Below, one piece after another: positions 22,142 through 33,446 of a DNA stretch of 64,000 nucleotides; position 1 is the stretch's first letter; each line of letters opens with the position of its first letter. The position numbers and the translations under genes are program-made. The notes beneath the pieces are model-generated. The model was given only the letters and a program-made list of their open reading frames with translations, was not told the DNA's origin and did not search any database. Origin of the DNA: Guillardia theta CCMP2712 (taxonomy: Eukaryota; Cryptophyceae; Pyrenomonadales; Geminigeraceae); contig NW_005434637.1 in the NCBI RefSeq assembly GCF_000315625.1, positions 505,985-569,984 on the forward strand. Reading direction: 5' to 3'.

Positions 22142-22688
22142 ATGAGCGACGAAAGGTGTGCGGCCAACATTGCTTTGTCCTCCCTGACTGACGACACCCA
22201 GTGAGAATGAAGTTGACATGGGAGAGGAAGAAAATGACATGGAGGACGACAAGGAAGAACCCCAGGAATACCAGAAGCACGTTGACTCCACAGTGCACGA
22301 CGAAGACGACCCAGGTCTCTCATGATTTTTCGCATTTCTGATCGCCTTGTCTGACATGTTTGCAGAGCTCCAGGAGAACCATGTTGAGTTGACGCCGATC
22401 AAGGATCGACTGACAACACCCTACATGACCAAGTATGAGCGAGCCCGCGTGCTGGGCACCCGTGCGCTGCAGATCAGCATGAACGCTCCAGTCCTGACGA
22501 GCGTCCCCGGGAGTGAGTCTGACCCGCTGAGGATCGCGATGAAGGAGCTCAAGGATGGCAAGATTCCGTTTGTGATACGGAGGTACGGAGAAGTCATTGA
22601 CCAGGAAATCTTCTCACATTGTTTCTCAAGGTACTTGCCAGATGGCAGCTTCGAGGATTGGCCGATTGCTGATCTGATCTATGACTAA
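22142..22688 (+). CDS. POLR2F: RNA polymerase subunit RPB6 (shared by Pol I, II and III)
   Basis: Four exons with three short introns (45-55 nt). Start exon MSDES joins an acidic stretch ([20 protein letters not shown]), typical of eukaryotic RPB6. The conserved core follows: [60 protein letters not shown], ending DLIYD-stop. This subunit clamps the largest polymerase subunit and is shared by all three nuclear RNA polymerases (omega in bacteria). Residue pattern and length are normal. All splice junctions restore the family reading frame exactly, which makes this a good calibration gene for intron style in the window. Confidence 0.96.
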
Positions 22689-22879
22689 GTTATCCCATTG
22701 ATGATTTCAAATTTCATCTTGTAAATATCGTTGAAGCTTCCGTTGACTTCACTTCAATCAAGAATTTATGAGGGCAGCCAAAGTCCTTTAACATCAAACA
22801 TATTATTTTCAAGGCTTCGTCGTTTCATGCCGTTGCATTCTACTAACATGGTCATTCCAAATCGAAGATTCACACGATC

Positions 22880-25298
22880 TCAACTTACAAGTCTGTGTAT
22901 CAGTTGAATTTGCTTTCCTTTCTTCTCAAGCTTGTCGATCACCTGATTGTTTGACTTACAAGATGAAAAAAGCCAACACATCACGCATACACTCTTGAGA
23001 GCGACATTGAGTTGCTGGGCATCAAACTGACTTTCCTCGGTTCCTTGCACCTGTAGATGTTCATTCAACCTCCCTAGTCCAAGAAAGGAGGACAGAAGGG
23101 CGAGGAAGATAAGAAGGAGCCTTCTGGGCGATCGAGATAGGCAAATTTACTATACCTGCGCACAGATGTCCTTGTATTGGCGTCTGAGATGAAGTATCTC
23201 TTCTAAGATCTCTTCCTCCAAGATCTTCACTTCGTCCTGTTCTCGAAAGTCATCAACACCCATCGGCGTCACCTCTGAAGCCACCTTGGGGATCTGAGTC
23301 TGCATGAAATCTGTTTTGACACAAACTTCTGTGAGCACAATCTCCCGATGGATATCACACAAGTGGACATCACCAGATATCTTAGACACCTGGCCTCCCT
23401 TCTGCCGCTCTGTTGGGCTCCTCTTCGCTTGCATGTTGGCTACCCGCATGATCAGCAAGGAGCCAGGAGCCAGCACGGCAGGAGGAACTACCTGTCTTGG
23501 GACGATACTTGACATCTTCCTCCAGGCTCTGCCTCACGCGGGAGCTCGCTGAAATCGTATCGTCAACTGTGCCTTGGCAGTCGAACGCGGCAACCTGTGG
23601 CAACTGCAGAGGCTGGACTCTTCTTCCGACGAACGCGCTTCGGGGCAGCAAGAGATGAGCCTTGGCTAGCGGGAATCCTTGTCGAGTTGCCGCCGCTCAT
23701 TTCTTCCTGCAAAATCGACTTGTGCTGAGCCGAGAAGTCGCCGAGCGAAGCCTCGCACACCTGGAACGTTTTGGTTACACTCAATTCACGCGCGCGCGAT
23801 AAGTTGTAGACAACTTTTGAGAGAAGTTGTTCGTTGATGAGTAGAACATTCTGCAAAGAAGATTCAAGCTGCCGTTTCTCAGACAGAATTGCTGTCTTGT
23901 CTGCTGCAATGGACGAGATTTCATCATCCTGCTACAATATTAGCCCTTGTCAATGAGCAATTTCATCAGGACCTGTACAGTGATGCGGCTTTGAGCAGTC
24001 TTGACCTGAACAGACTCAGTCGGCATTGATTGTAGCGTTGCAAACTGTTTCGATTACTTGATCTCGGAGTGTGAGGTTTTCGGTTCGTATTCCCTTGACA
24101 AGCTTGTCATTCATAACTTTTGCCCGCCGATCCACTCACCTCGTAGTCAGTCTCCAACCTTTCAAACTGAGCAAGCAGTGAGTTGACTCGCTCCTCTGAC
24201 TGCTTCTTTGACGTCTGCCCTCAGCAAAGGATCATTCTCAAGTGCCTGAGGTCGAAACTGTTGCGCACCTTCAACATGGAACATTCCTGCTCCAACCGCA
24301 ACAATTTCTCCGTGAGCTGCGTTGTGATGTCTTCGTCATCCTTGAGCTGTTAACGAGAATTGAGAACATAAGTTGGCAAGGCTTTCTTGCAAGTCACTTT
24401 GCGCTCGAGCTTCTCATTCACTTTGCGCAGTGCGACATCTGTATAACTGTCACTCACAACCTTCAGCATGGAAACCCAGCAGACCAGCAGCTTCAAGATC
24501 AGCCAGTGAGTGCTTCAGTCTCTGCAACTCATCATCTTTATGCCCGAGGTCCTTTCACAACGTCAGTTTCGATCAGGGGACGAGAAAAGATTTACACCTG
24601 TCTCACGGCCTGCAACTTAGACTGCAAGTGATAGTTTTCATCTTTAACCTCCGACAACCTTGTCTGTCGCAGAGACGCTTCAATATAGGGCATAGAGCAA
24701 CCAAGAGTACTCCTCACATTCATATTCTGCACAGAGTCTTGGAGTTCTTGTACAATCTGCTTGTTGTGTCTACCCAGGGTCAGCTCTCAGAATGACAGGC
24801 AGCTCTTAGATCACTTCTTGATTGAGTCAACTTCGGTCTCATGTCGAATGTTGAGCGTCTTGACAGATTCCTATCACAGCAGCCACTCAGCTCCATCAAC
24901 GGTCTACATGCATTGGACCAAACCTGAAGTTGAAGTTGCAGCTGTCGCTCAAGCAAGCGGTGCTGTTGATCCTCCTTCATGCCCACTCAGATCGCTTCAG
25001 CAAGCCTCTCTCTCATCCTACTCTCTCTCGAGCTTCCTCCGACTCCTTCAAACGCGTCTGTCCTACTTTCAGACAGGAGACAAAGTTGGTGGCAAATTCA
25101 AATCACCTGCAGCTGCTGCCTGTCATCCTCGAGCATCTTGATCTTGTCCTGATATTCTATTTCAGTCGTCATGGGTTTGTCCTGATTTCCTGAGACCTGC
25201 AACGTGCGCAAAGCTGAGAGAACAGCCTTGCTCGGCGGCCCGCCCGATCCATTCAGCGCCTGCAAACCATGTAGCATTTCAGCATGGGCCTCAAACAT
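22880..25298 (-). CDS. Coiled-coil protein of unknown function
   Basis: Multi-exon gene rich in Glu, Gln, Leu and Lys, with several long helices: IEYQDKIKMLEDDRQQLQ near the start, QQHRLLERQLQLQLQ, EVKILEEEILEEILHLRRQY and QVIDKLEKKGKQIQLIHRL at the end. The start is the Met at 25298 (MFEAHAEMLHGLQAL), with an in-frame stop just upstream. No enzymatic motif, signal or membrane segment is seen. Such proteins are often centrosomal, axonemal or vesicle-tethering, but nothing here decides. The exon set between 24.9 and 23.6 kb is only roughly traced. Its 3' end is about 190 bp from the end of RPB6 (convergent). Confidence 0.55.
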
Positions 25299-26285
25299 TA
25301 GTCAAGAACACCTGTAGGGGATGAGAGGAAGTCGAAAATCCTTCATAGTCATGATTCTCAAAGTCATGACTGCACAGGGGTCAGGCTGTGCAGGGAGGAA
25401 GACCAGAGGAATCAAGGCATGCTCACCGAATGTTCGCTTCCTTCAGCAGTGCCATTCCGGTAGATGCAAAGGCAGGTGATTCGAAGAGAAGAATGTCAGG
25501 AGCAGAGGTGTTGTAAGCTCAGTTGAAGACTTGTGTCTAGCGGATCAGTTGCTGTCGGATGAGACCGTAGCCGCTGCCGTCGCCGTCGCCGTCGCCATCA
25601 TCGTCTATGGAAACATGAGCCGCCTTTTACCCGCCATTCGTGAAAAAATTCAAATCGGATACTCACGGATACTCACGGATACTTTTCACCATCGCAGAGG
25701 CCAGTGGGACGGTACCGCCGGGGGTGGCGCCCGGCCCGGCCGCGGCCCGGTCCGCCGGCCAGGCTCACGCTGCCGGTCCACTGAGGCGCCGGGCCCAGTG
25801 GGGTGCCAGACGCTTCTAGAAGAATTACTAATTATACTTATGATGATAGTATTTGTATCATATTCAATTATAACAACCTTAAAACCTTAGTGACATTACT
25901 TGAACTCCGACTCCGACTTCCCCACCATCCTCCTCATCCTCCTCCTCCCGACTCAACTTAGTCATCCCCACCATCCTCCTCCTCCTCCTCCTCCTCCTCC
26001 TCCTCCTCCTCCTCCTCCTCCTCCGAATCTCTGGCCTGGCAGTGGCCATCAGTCTCTCAAAGTGCTAGGGCAAGAAGTAGCAAACCTGAAGGACGGGAGA
26101 AGAAGGAGTTTTGCGCCAGCTGAGAAGCATGTCAGTGGCAAGCAGCCTGGAGAGCAGAAGGGAGGAGGGAAATCCCGATCACCTGCTGCCGTACATGGAA
26201 CTTGTTCTCGAGGTGGACCTGGTTGGAGACGAGGCGGTTCTGTATGCTCATCTCCTTCTGGAAGATCGTCTCCCTGCCATGGCCG
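25299..26285. repeat. Intergenic region with GC island D and (TCC)n run
   Basis: Contains ATACTCACGG repeated in tandem (about 25660-25682), GC island D (25695-25815, CGGCCCGGCCGCGGCCCGG core) and a (TCC)n microsatellite at about 25972-26024. At 25820-25890 there is an AT-rich patch. No supportable gene. Confidence 0.5.
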
Positions 26286-29200
26286 TCACTCCTGTAGCCC
26301 CTTCCTCGCAGCAGCGGACCTCTCCATCCTCAGCGGCCTCTCCTGCGGCTGCCGCACCACCAGCTTCTGCCTGGGAAGCTTGTAGAGGACCTCGAGTGGT
26401 GGATCGGAGCTGGGAAGGGGACGGGCCCGCCGCTGCCGCTCGATGAAGGCTCTGGAGCCCGCCTGCATCCTTCTCTGCACGTTGCTGCCGTCGGAAGGGA
26501 ATGGCAGAGGCTCCTGCTAGGCGTCAGCTCGGCAAAGACCTTCCAGGAGGCAGCACCTGCTCCGGCGAGACGCTTGAATATGACGAAGGAATGTGAGGAA
26601 GGCGGACCCCTTCCTTTGCCACTGGTGGGCGGGGTCTCCGCTGCTCTACGCGCTTGTTCGGGGAGATGCTGGGGAGGATGAGGTCGGAGGAGACGTCCCC
26701 CTCCGGCGCGCGGCTCCTCCTCTTCTGGTGCTCGATGGCTGCAAGAGGAGGTCAGGGCGANNNNNNNNNNNNNNNNNNNNNNNNNNNNNNNNNNNNNNNN
26801 NNNNNNNNNNNNNNNNNNNNNNNNNNNNNNNNNNNNNNNNNNNNNNNNNNNNNNNNNNNNATGAGAATCTGCTGCTTAACTGCATGAGCTTCTCCACTCT
26901 CTCATTGGCTTGCTGGATTGTGTCGACATCGACGTTCTGAGGAGAATGTGATGAGCGATGGAGAGGAAGCGGGAGAAGGGAGCAGGGGGGAATGAGCATG
27001 GGGGGGTGAAGGGGGGAGGGAGTGGGAAGGAGGAGGGAGGAGGAGAATCACCTGAGTTATGTCGAGTGAGTCCAAAAGGAGGCGTTGGTTGCTGTCTATC
27101 CGCTCCTCCACCTTCAATCCCATGGGCGTCACTGGAGCAGGCGACAAAGACTCTGCTCACCGACGCAAGCTTCTCCTTCAAGCCTCGCAGCAGAGCATCA
27201 TCGCCCGCCTCCACTCGAGATGGTGAGTGGTCGGCTCTAAACATTTTCTTGCTTCCGCTTGAGAAGGATTCTGGGTGAATGTGAGGAAGACAGGAGGAGG
27301 AGGAGGAGGAGGTGGTGGTGGTGGTGGAGGAGGAGGAGGAGGAGGTTCATGCTTCACCGTTGCTCTCCCCTCCCGAACGAGGCGAATCAAGTTCCAGTCG
27401 CTGAGGCTTTGCGCCATCAGCAGGAGGAGAATAGCGGAAGAGGTGGGGTCTCGGGCTACCTGAGGGACAGAGACCGGTCATGCTAGCCCTCCTCCCCTTG
27501 GTCCTCTACCTAAGGGCACAGGACCCTTCAGCTGTGAGAGGGGTATGTCTTCCTCCTCGTCGCCAGGGTTTGCTTCTGAAGAGAACCCGTCCTCGCTCGG
27601 CTGGCTACCTGATACTTCCTCCCTCGCTGGGATCTCCTCATACACGTCCGCAGAGGCGAATCGAGCGTGCCTTCCCTCCTCTAGGTGCAAACTTGGTTCC
27701 TTCAGTCTCCTTGGGGGAGTAGTGGGAGAGAGTTTCACTGCTCTGCGCTGTGGAGCAGGGTGAGCGTCCTGCTTGGCAAAGCCGACACCCCGAGCTCCCC
27801 TTTCTTGTCCCTCATCGTCCCCAGCAAACTTTGCAACTTTCTTCTTCCGAGGGTGAGCTACCCCGACTCCTGGAGAGAAAATCAGCAAAACTGCTTCCCA
27901 CGTGTTCCTCACCCGAACCTCCTTCAGGAGAGGAAGAGAGCTGAGCGCTTGGAACTTGAGCTCTCCTCCCGTCATGCTCCTCGGCTGGAGACTTCTCTTC
28001 TTCCGACCCTCTTCTCATCCCTGACACTTCTCGCCCATAAGACTTAGAATCTTTTGCTCGACGACGAGCATGCATCCCCCTTGCTCGAGCCTGGATCTTC
28101 GTCGCTGCCTTGTGCTCGTGACACTCCCCGTCCTCTCCTCCCTCTACCTCCTCTCCTCCTTCCTCCACGTCTGCTCCTCCGTCTCCCTCCTGCTCGTCTG
28201 CCACCGGCTCGGCGTCTCCTGCCGGGTCTTGGCCTGCTCCTTGCTCCCCCGCAGCAGACTGCCGCCTCCTGCTGACTTCCCGCCGAGCATGCATCCCCCT
28301 TGCTCGAGCCTGGATCTTCGTCGCTGCCTTGTGCTCGTGACCCTCCCCGTCCTCTCCTCCCTCTGTTCCCTCTCCTCCTTCCTCCACGCCTGCTCCTCCG
28401 TCTACATCTCCCTCCTGCTCGTCTGCCACCGGCTCGGCATCTCCTGCCGGGTCTTGGCCTGCTCCTTGCTCCCCCGCAGCAGACTGCCGCCTCCTGCTGA
28501 CTTCCCGCCGAGCATGCATCCCCCTCGCTCGAGCCTGGATCTTCGTCGCTGCCTTGTGCTCGTGACCCTCCCCGTCCTCTCCTCCCTCTGTTCCCTCTCC
28601 TCCTTCCTCCACGCCTGCTCCTCCGTCTCCCTCCTGCTCGTCTGCCACCGGCTCGGCGTCTCCTGCCGGGTCTTGGCCTGCTCCTTGCTCCCCCGCAGCA
28701 GACTGCCGCCTCCTGCTGACTTCCCGCCGAGCATGCATCCCCCTTGCTCGAGCCTGGATCTTCGTCGCTGCCTTGTGCTCGTGACCCTCCCCGTCCTCTC
28801 CTCCCTCTGTTCCCTCTCCTCCTTCCTCCACGCCTGCTCCTCCGTCTACATCTCCCTCCTGCTCGTCTGCCACCGGCTCGGCGTCTCCTGCCGGGTCTTG
28901 GCCTGCTCCTTGCTCCCCCGCAGCAGACTGCCGCCTCCTGCTGACTTCCCGCCGAGCATGCATCCCCCTTGCTCGAGCCTGGATCTTCGTCGCAGCTTGT
29001 TGTTGGTTTTGAAGTTCTAGCTCGCTATCAGCTAGATCCGGCTTTGCGGTATCTTGCTCATCATTCTCACTTCTGATTTCTTTTGTATCTGGATCGGTTT
29101 GATCTATCTCGCTGTTTGTCACGGGAGGTGCCTCACCCTCTTCCACCTCTTGCGGAAGATGTCCGGGTTGCTCTATTTCCACTGTGGACGCTTCTTTCTT

Positions 29201-29338
29201 TTCTTGCTCATCTCGACTCTCTTCTTCGGCTGGAGCCGCTTCTTGCATGGAGATTGGAGCATCGGCCCCTCCTGGGCCATTGCTACTTTGGTCTGCCATA
29301 TTTGCCCTGCTCGGTTCTTCACCGCTCAAGTTGCTCAC
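26286..29338 (-). CDS. IQ-motif repeat protein (calmodulin-binding type), broken by an assembly gap
   Basis: Large first exon begins MSNLSGEEPSRANMADQSS and is acidic. It then carries five nearly identical IQ motifs (AATKIQARARGMHARREVSR), each followed by a Glu/Gly-rich linker; IQ motifs bind calmodulin or EF-hand proteins, here probably several at once. Downstream exons read VAKFAGDDEGQERGARGVGF, then ARDPTSSAILLLLMAQSLSD and LKEKLAS, then TPMGLKVEERIDSNQRLLLD and VDTIQQANERVEKLMQLSSR. A 100-N gap interrupts at 26761-26860. After the gap the tail is basic (FIERQRRARPLPSSDPPL ... RKGLQE-stop). The intron near 27422-27473 restores frame precisely. Exons around the gap are necessarily incomplete. 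Function beyond calmodulin binding is unknown. Confidence 0.7.
26761..26860. other. Assembly gap (100 N)
   Basis: Exactly 100 undefined bases, probably a fixed-size scaffold gap, inside the 3' part of the IQ-motif gene. Confidence 1.
28068..28990 (-). repeat. In-frame tandem array with alternating 219/225-bp units
   Basis: The landmark GCATGCATCCCCC recurs at 28068, 28287, 28512, 28731 and 28956, giving spacings of 219, 225, 219 and 225 bases (73 and 75 codons). The 6-base difference is a Val-Asp pair. Each unit encodes one IQ motif plus an acidic linker. Confidence 0.95.
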
Positions 29339-29819
29339 GGTTTCACTTCTGATAGCTTCCGCAGATGGTCTTCATATCAAGGAGACTTCAAGGCCACAAG
29401 AGCGTTCAAGACTCGCCTAGACATGTCCGGTATATTGTAATCGTTCTCCCCCTCGTCTCATCCTACATGAGCTTCACACCGCTGCTTCGCAGTCCTGGTT
29501 GCCATGCCATCAACGGCCAATGAAGTTTGGGGAGCGGAGGCGACCTCATTTTCGTAGGGTGGGTATACTACCCTACGGTCAAATTATGGAGATGTATGGT
29601 ATTTAAAGTAGGGGTAGCAGTGCAGCCAGGCCTGTCCCGGAGGGTGGCCATCGGGGGTAGACAGTGGACGGTTTTTGGTAGAAGTACCCATTTCACCACC
29701 GGTAATAAATGAGTCTACAGAGGGGTGAAGGTGTTCAACCGTTGGTCCGTTACGAGAGAATTTCCTGTAACTGCCTTGTGTTTGCAACCGTCAATGAGTT
29801 CTGTAACGTTTCAGAACGG
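29339..29819. other. Divergent intergenic region, CTACCCT/GGGGTAG-rich
   Basis: Lies between the IQ gene and HDDC2 (divergent), so likely a shared promoter. Bases 29555-29735 contain GGGTGGGTATACTACCCT, GTAGGGGTAG and GGGGGTAGAC elements like those near 5.0 and 17.4 kb. Confidence 0.45.
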
Positions 29820-30993
29820 ATGGGATCTACGAGCTGCTTTGGGAGGCTGCCTGCTCCCGCCAGGACGACGAAGCTCTTGTCCCCCAGCCCTCCGCAAGCT
29901 CGAAGCCTCTTGCTGCTCGTCACCACTCTGCTCCTCTCAACTCTTGCCCGTCATCCAGTGCAGGCGCTCAAAATACCGCTTCACAATCTAAGGCTCTTTG
30001 CCAGCAGACCTCTCTTTGGACAACGGTGCAGGACTCGCTTTGCGATCTCAAGGACTCTTTCAAGCCAGATGAGTGGTGAACAGAATTCATTCCAAGCACC
30101 CAAACCAAGTGAGGTCATTGAGCTCCTTAAAGTTTGCGGAAAGCTCAAGGTGAATTGGAGAAGGCGAGACCGCTCGGGCATTCATGGTTATTTTCGCAGA
30201 GAACTGCAAGGACAGGATGGGTCCGAAAAGGTGTTCAGAATTATGAGAGTGTAGCTGAGCACTCGTGGCGCATCACCTTGCTGCCGATGTTTCTTTCCAA
30301 TAGGAATGATGTCGACCATGTACTCTTCTTTGATGTTTCGTTCCCTTCTGACCTGTACACTCAGGTGCGATGCATGAAAATCGGGCTGGTTCATGATCTT
30401 GCAGAAGCACTGGTCGGCGATATCACTCCACATTGTGGTGTTTCAGATCAGGAAAAGTTCAAGTTAGAATCTGAAGCCATGTCCAAGATCAAATCTCTTG
30501 TACTTGAGGCTTCGGGATTCATGTTTTGACATCTTGACCAAGGCTTTTAGGTTCCTGGTAGTCGGATCGGAGAGGAAATCGTAGAATTGTGGAATGAGTA
30601 TGAAGCTGGCGAAACCAAGGAAGCTAAGGTGATGCACATTTTGATTCTCCCTCACATGCTGTAATGTGGACGAAAAACATGGCAGGTGGTGAAGGATTTC
30701 GACAAGTTTGAAATGATCTTGCAAGCTGAAGTGAGTTCTAGATGGCACTCATTGTGTTCTCACTGAGTAATCTTCTCATGGATTTGGCAGGAGTATGAGG
30801 CAGAGCAAGGCGTGGACTTGTCTGAGTTCTTTGAGAGCACAAAAGGAAAGATCAGGTTTAATACATCACTTACTGCCTTGTTTGTTGTAAGACCAGTTGG
30901 AATGACTTGCTTTGAAGGCATGGTGAAATCAAGACCTGGGAAGAAGAACTGAGGAAATCCAGAGACATTCGACGGGGCGAGACTGAGAAGTGA
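29820..30993 (+). CDS. HDDC2: HDDC2-like HD-domain 5'-deoxynucleotidase
   Basis: Multi-exon gene. After an N-terminal extension the core reads VIELLKVCGKLK (then an intron) RTARTGWVRKGVQNYESVAE. The first metal-ligand His is in ESVAEHSWR, and the HD pair in KIGLVHDLAEALVGDI. It continues IGEEIVELWNEYEAGETKEA, VVKDFDKFEMILQA and EYEAEQGVDLSEFFESTKGK, ending RRGETEK-stop. This matches the HDDC2/YfbR family, which removes phosphate from 5'-deoxynucleoside monophosphates. The extension contains a hydrophobic stretch (SLLLLVTTLLLSTLA) followed by a basic Ser/Arg/Phe-rich region. The longer product may therefore be sent to an organelle, while an in-frame Met at 30070 (MSGEQNSF) would give a cytosolic form. 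A still longer in-frame ATG is at 29709. Confidence 0.85.
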
Positions 30994-32657
30994 ACGCCGG
31001 TCCCTCCGGTCTTGCTTCAGGGCCTTCAGCAATATGGGGCTTGCTTAGTTGTACCTCTCAATGAAATGAATTTCGTTATATTTTTCATTTTCAAAGACAT
31101 GCACCACCATAATGCAGTTGAACATTTTATTGATTTGCTAGTGAAACAGAGGCTAATGTTACAAGTTGTACAGAAGGGGAATGCCATTAGGCATCTTCGG
31201 TGTCACTTTCAGAGCTTGTGGTACCGCTTGCCCTTGGTCGAAGTGTCGGTGAGATTGAAGCTTTGCTTCGAGCTTTCATCAAATTTTGTAGGCAGGACAT
31301 GCCATCACTCTTCACCGAGGGCTGCTTCTTGTCTTTGGCTTCAAAACTTGTTGACGAGATCACTCGGTGTTGTTCGAGTTCGACGATCTCAATTGTGCGG
31401 GTTGGTCGGATCGCAGGCTGGGTGAGTTGAATGGAGTTCTTGTTGTGCGACATTTGTTGCCTGGAGTGTGTGGCGGGGAATAGATACAAGGCTTGTGGGA
31501 TTCAGAGCACAAGAGGGAGGAGGAAGAGTTGGGAAGGCGGGAGGAGGACGCTTGAGCAAGAGAGGAGAGGAAGACTGTTGGGAAATTTTTGGCCAGGAAA
31601 ATGTTTCTTGTAGTGTTTGATGCTGTAATTTACTACAGCCTGACTCTTTACCATAGGGGATCGGTTGGGATGTCAGTCCTTGCTGACGATTCTTGTATAC
31701 GGAAGTAACAACGATTGAGAATTTAGTAGTAAACTAGGGATGAAGAGGTTGGTACCCTTTCTGATCCCCTCCCTGCCCCTCAAGGTCTTCAATTGATCAA
31801 TTGACTCACTATGATCTAGTTGACCTGGGGAAAGCAGACCGAACCAAATGTACTTTGACGAGCAGACGCAGAGTACTGAATACCAAACGATTCAATTTCG
31901 AAATGTTTCATACTTTAGTCAGCAGTACAAAAGAGTCGGAACGCACTTTGTAGTCAGCAGATGATGACGGACCGGGAGCTGAAAAGATGTTAGATTTGGG
32001 CTTTGTAGCTAAAAGCAGTTTTAGCAGGACTTAGGCCATGACCCTGATGACAGAGTATGCCGTTGCCTTCTTGTCGGTCATGGCTGCAGGGTCAGCCCGT
32101 AGACCGGAAGTTTGAGTTACCCGGGCCCGGGGTCCCGGTAGATACCCCCGGACGGGTCCGCCTCATTTCTTCGACTCCATGGACTCGGTTGGCACAGGCT
32201 GGGGGTACATGAGAAGGGGTAGTTTTCAAGGTAAATGCAGGGGTGAATCATGTCGAAGAGAGGGTGGTTCGAGCTTGCACCGCTTCAATTGCATCATCAG
32301 TCGCACGACGAAGATGTCGGAGGAAAAGGAAGGTGCCGCGATGAGAGGTGAAGAAGAGAGGAGAGAGATGAAGCAGGAGGGGTAGAGTGTGAGGAGAGAA
32401 GAGACCGACGAGTGTTTGACAAGTTGTGGAGTTGGGGTTTCATCTGGATCCAAGTGGGGGGGATTTACAAACATTGGAATGGAACAAGGTCGTTCAGAGG
32501 ATCGCAACATACTTTCGTATGACTAATTTGGTGTGAATCTTCTTGGATTTCGATATATCAGGTGTAGCGAACTATATACTTCACCATGGAGGAATTCCCC
32601 TTTCGAGCAATCTGAAGCCACCAGCAACAGTGCCGCACCCAAACAGATTCCGACTAG
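30994..32657. other. Long intergenic region with GC island E
   Basis: A minus-strand open stretch at 31187-31425 (ending TTSSESDTEDA-stop, with an acceptor-like site at its start) might be the end of a small gene but has no recognisable domain. GC island E is at 32095-32165 (CCCGGGCCCGGGGTCCCGG core). The 3' end, 32520-32657, is presumably the promoter of the phosphatase gene. No firm gene. Confidence 0.4.
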
Positions 32658-33359
32658 ATGAGAAGAATGTTGAAACTTTACGAGCCAAGGCTGAAAAAAC
32701 GTGTTGCAACTAAGATGATCAGAGCTGCTGCTAGCTGTTTCCTGTGCATCATCATTCTCACGATCCTCTTCTTCGAGGGTTGTTGCGCTTTTGCATCGGT
32801 CAAGGGCAACGAGAGTAGGGAGCCGTACAAAATCCTTGCCGTGTGCACAGGAAACACTTGCAGAAGTCCAATGATGATGGTGCTTCTGAGAAGAGAGATC
32901 AAGAAGATGAACTTGTCCTCTGTGCACGTCGAGAGTGCAGGGATAGGAGAGAAGGCTGGGTGGAAACGCCATGCCAGCCCCAACGCCCTCGCGCTTTTCC
33001 CATCGGAACTTTCAGAGCACAGGAGCGCTCATGTGTCTTCAAAGCTGGTGACGAGTTTTCAGCGGGTCTTGTGCATGGAGAACAAGCACGCGTCCTACGT
33101 CAGAGAGCAATGTCTGCGGGAGACCAACAATGGCACGAGAGACGACATCCAACACCTGTCTCTGGACTCACAGGGCAAGCAGGACGTCAAGTCAGACCCG
33201 TGCATGCGAAGAGTACGTGTGTTTCCGGGAGAGCTGGAGGATCCTTTCGGAAAGAGCCTCGAGGAATATCAGAATTGTTCTCACAAGCTCCAGCAGTGGG
33301 CAAGAGAGATCATGCGGGAGGTCTCACAGGAGATGGAGGTTGAGCAAAACACAGGATAG
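32658..33359 (+). CDS. Low-molecular-weight protein tyrosine phosphatase with secretory or plastid leader
   Basis: Intronless 233-residue protein. The catalytic P-loop is [11 protein letters not shown] (C-x5-R plus the following Ser), and the general-acid loop is [11 protein letters not shown] (D-P-F motif). The standard family enzyme is about 150-160 residues. The extra N-terminus here is a basic stretch and then a hydrophobic helix ([19 protein letters not shown]), a signal peptide. The residue just after the predicted cleavage is Phe (FASVKGN), the plastid-import hallmark of cryptophytes. The enzyme hydrolyses phosphotyrosine; related bacterial and plant forms also act on low-molecular-weight phosphates. 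A central insert ([20 protein letters not shown]) is longer than usual. The first ATG is used. It is convergent with PRP8, with 3' ends 87 bp apart. Confidence 0.88.
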   Translation: MRRMLKLYEPRLKKRVATKMIRAAASCFLCIIILTILFFEGCCAFASVKGNESREPYKILAVCTGNTCRSPMMMVLLRREIKKMNLSSVHVESAGIGEKAGWKRHASPNALALFPSELSEHRSAHVSSKLVTSFQRVLCMENKHASYVREQCLRETNNGTRDDIQHLSLDSQGKQDVKSDPCMRRVRVFPGELEDPFGKSLEEYQNCSHKLQQWAREIMREVSQEMEVEQNTG

Positions 33360-33446
33360 TGAATCATTAAAAGTTTATTGACATGAAACCATGACGACAT
33401 GACTAGTCTTTCTCTCCAATCCACTTGACTAGTTGTCTCGTGTTCC

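Noticed and set aside
28070-29020. Long plus-strand open frame opposite the IQ array (repeating MHPPCSSLDLRRCL)
   Set aside because: It is the antisense shadow of the in-frame repeat; the minus strand has true IQ motifs.
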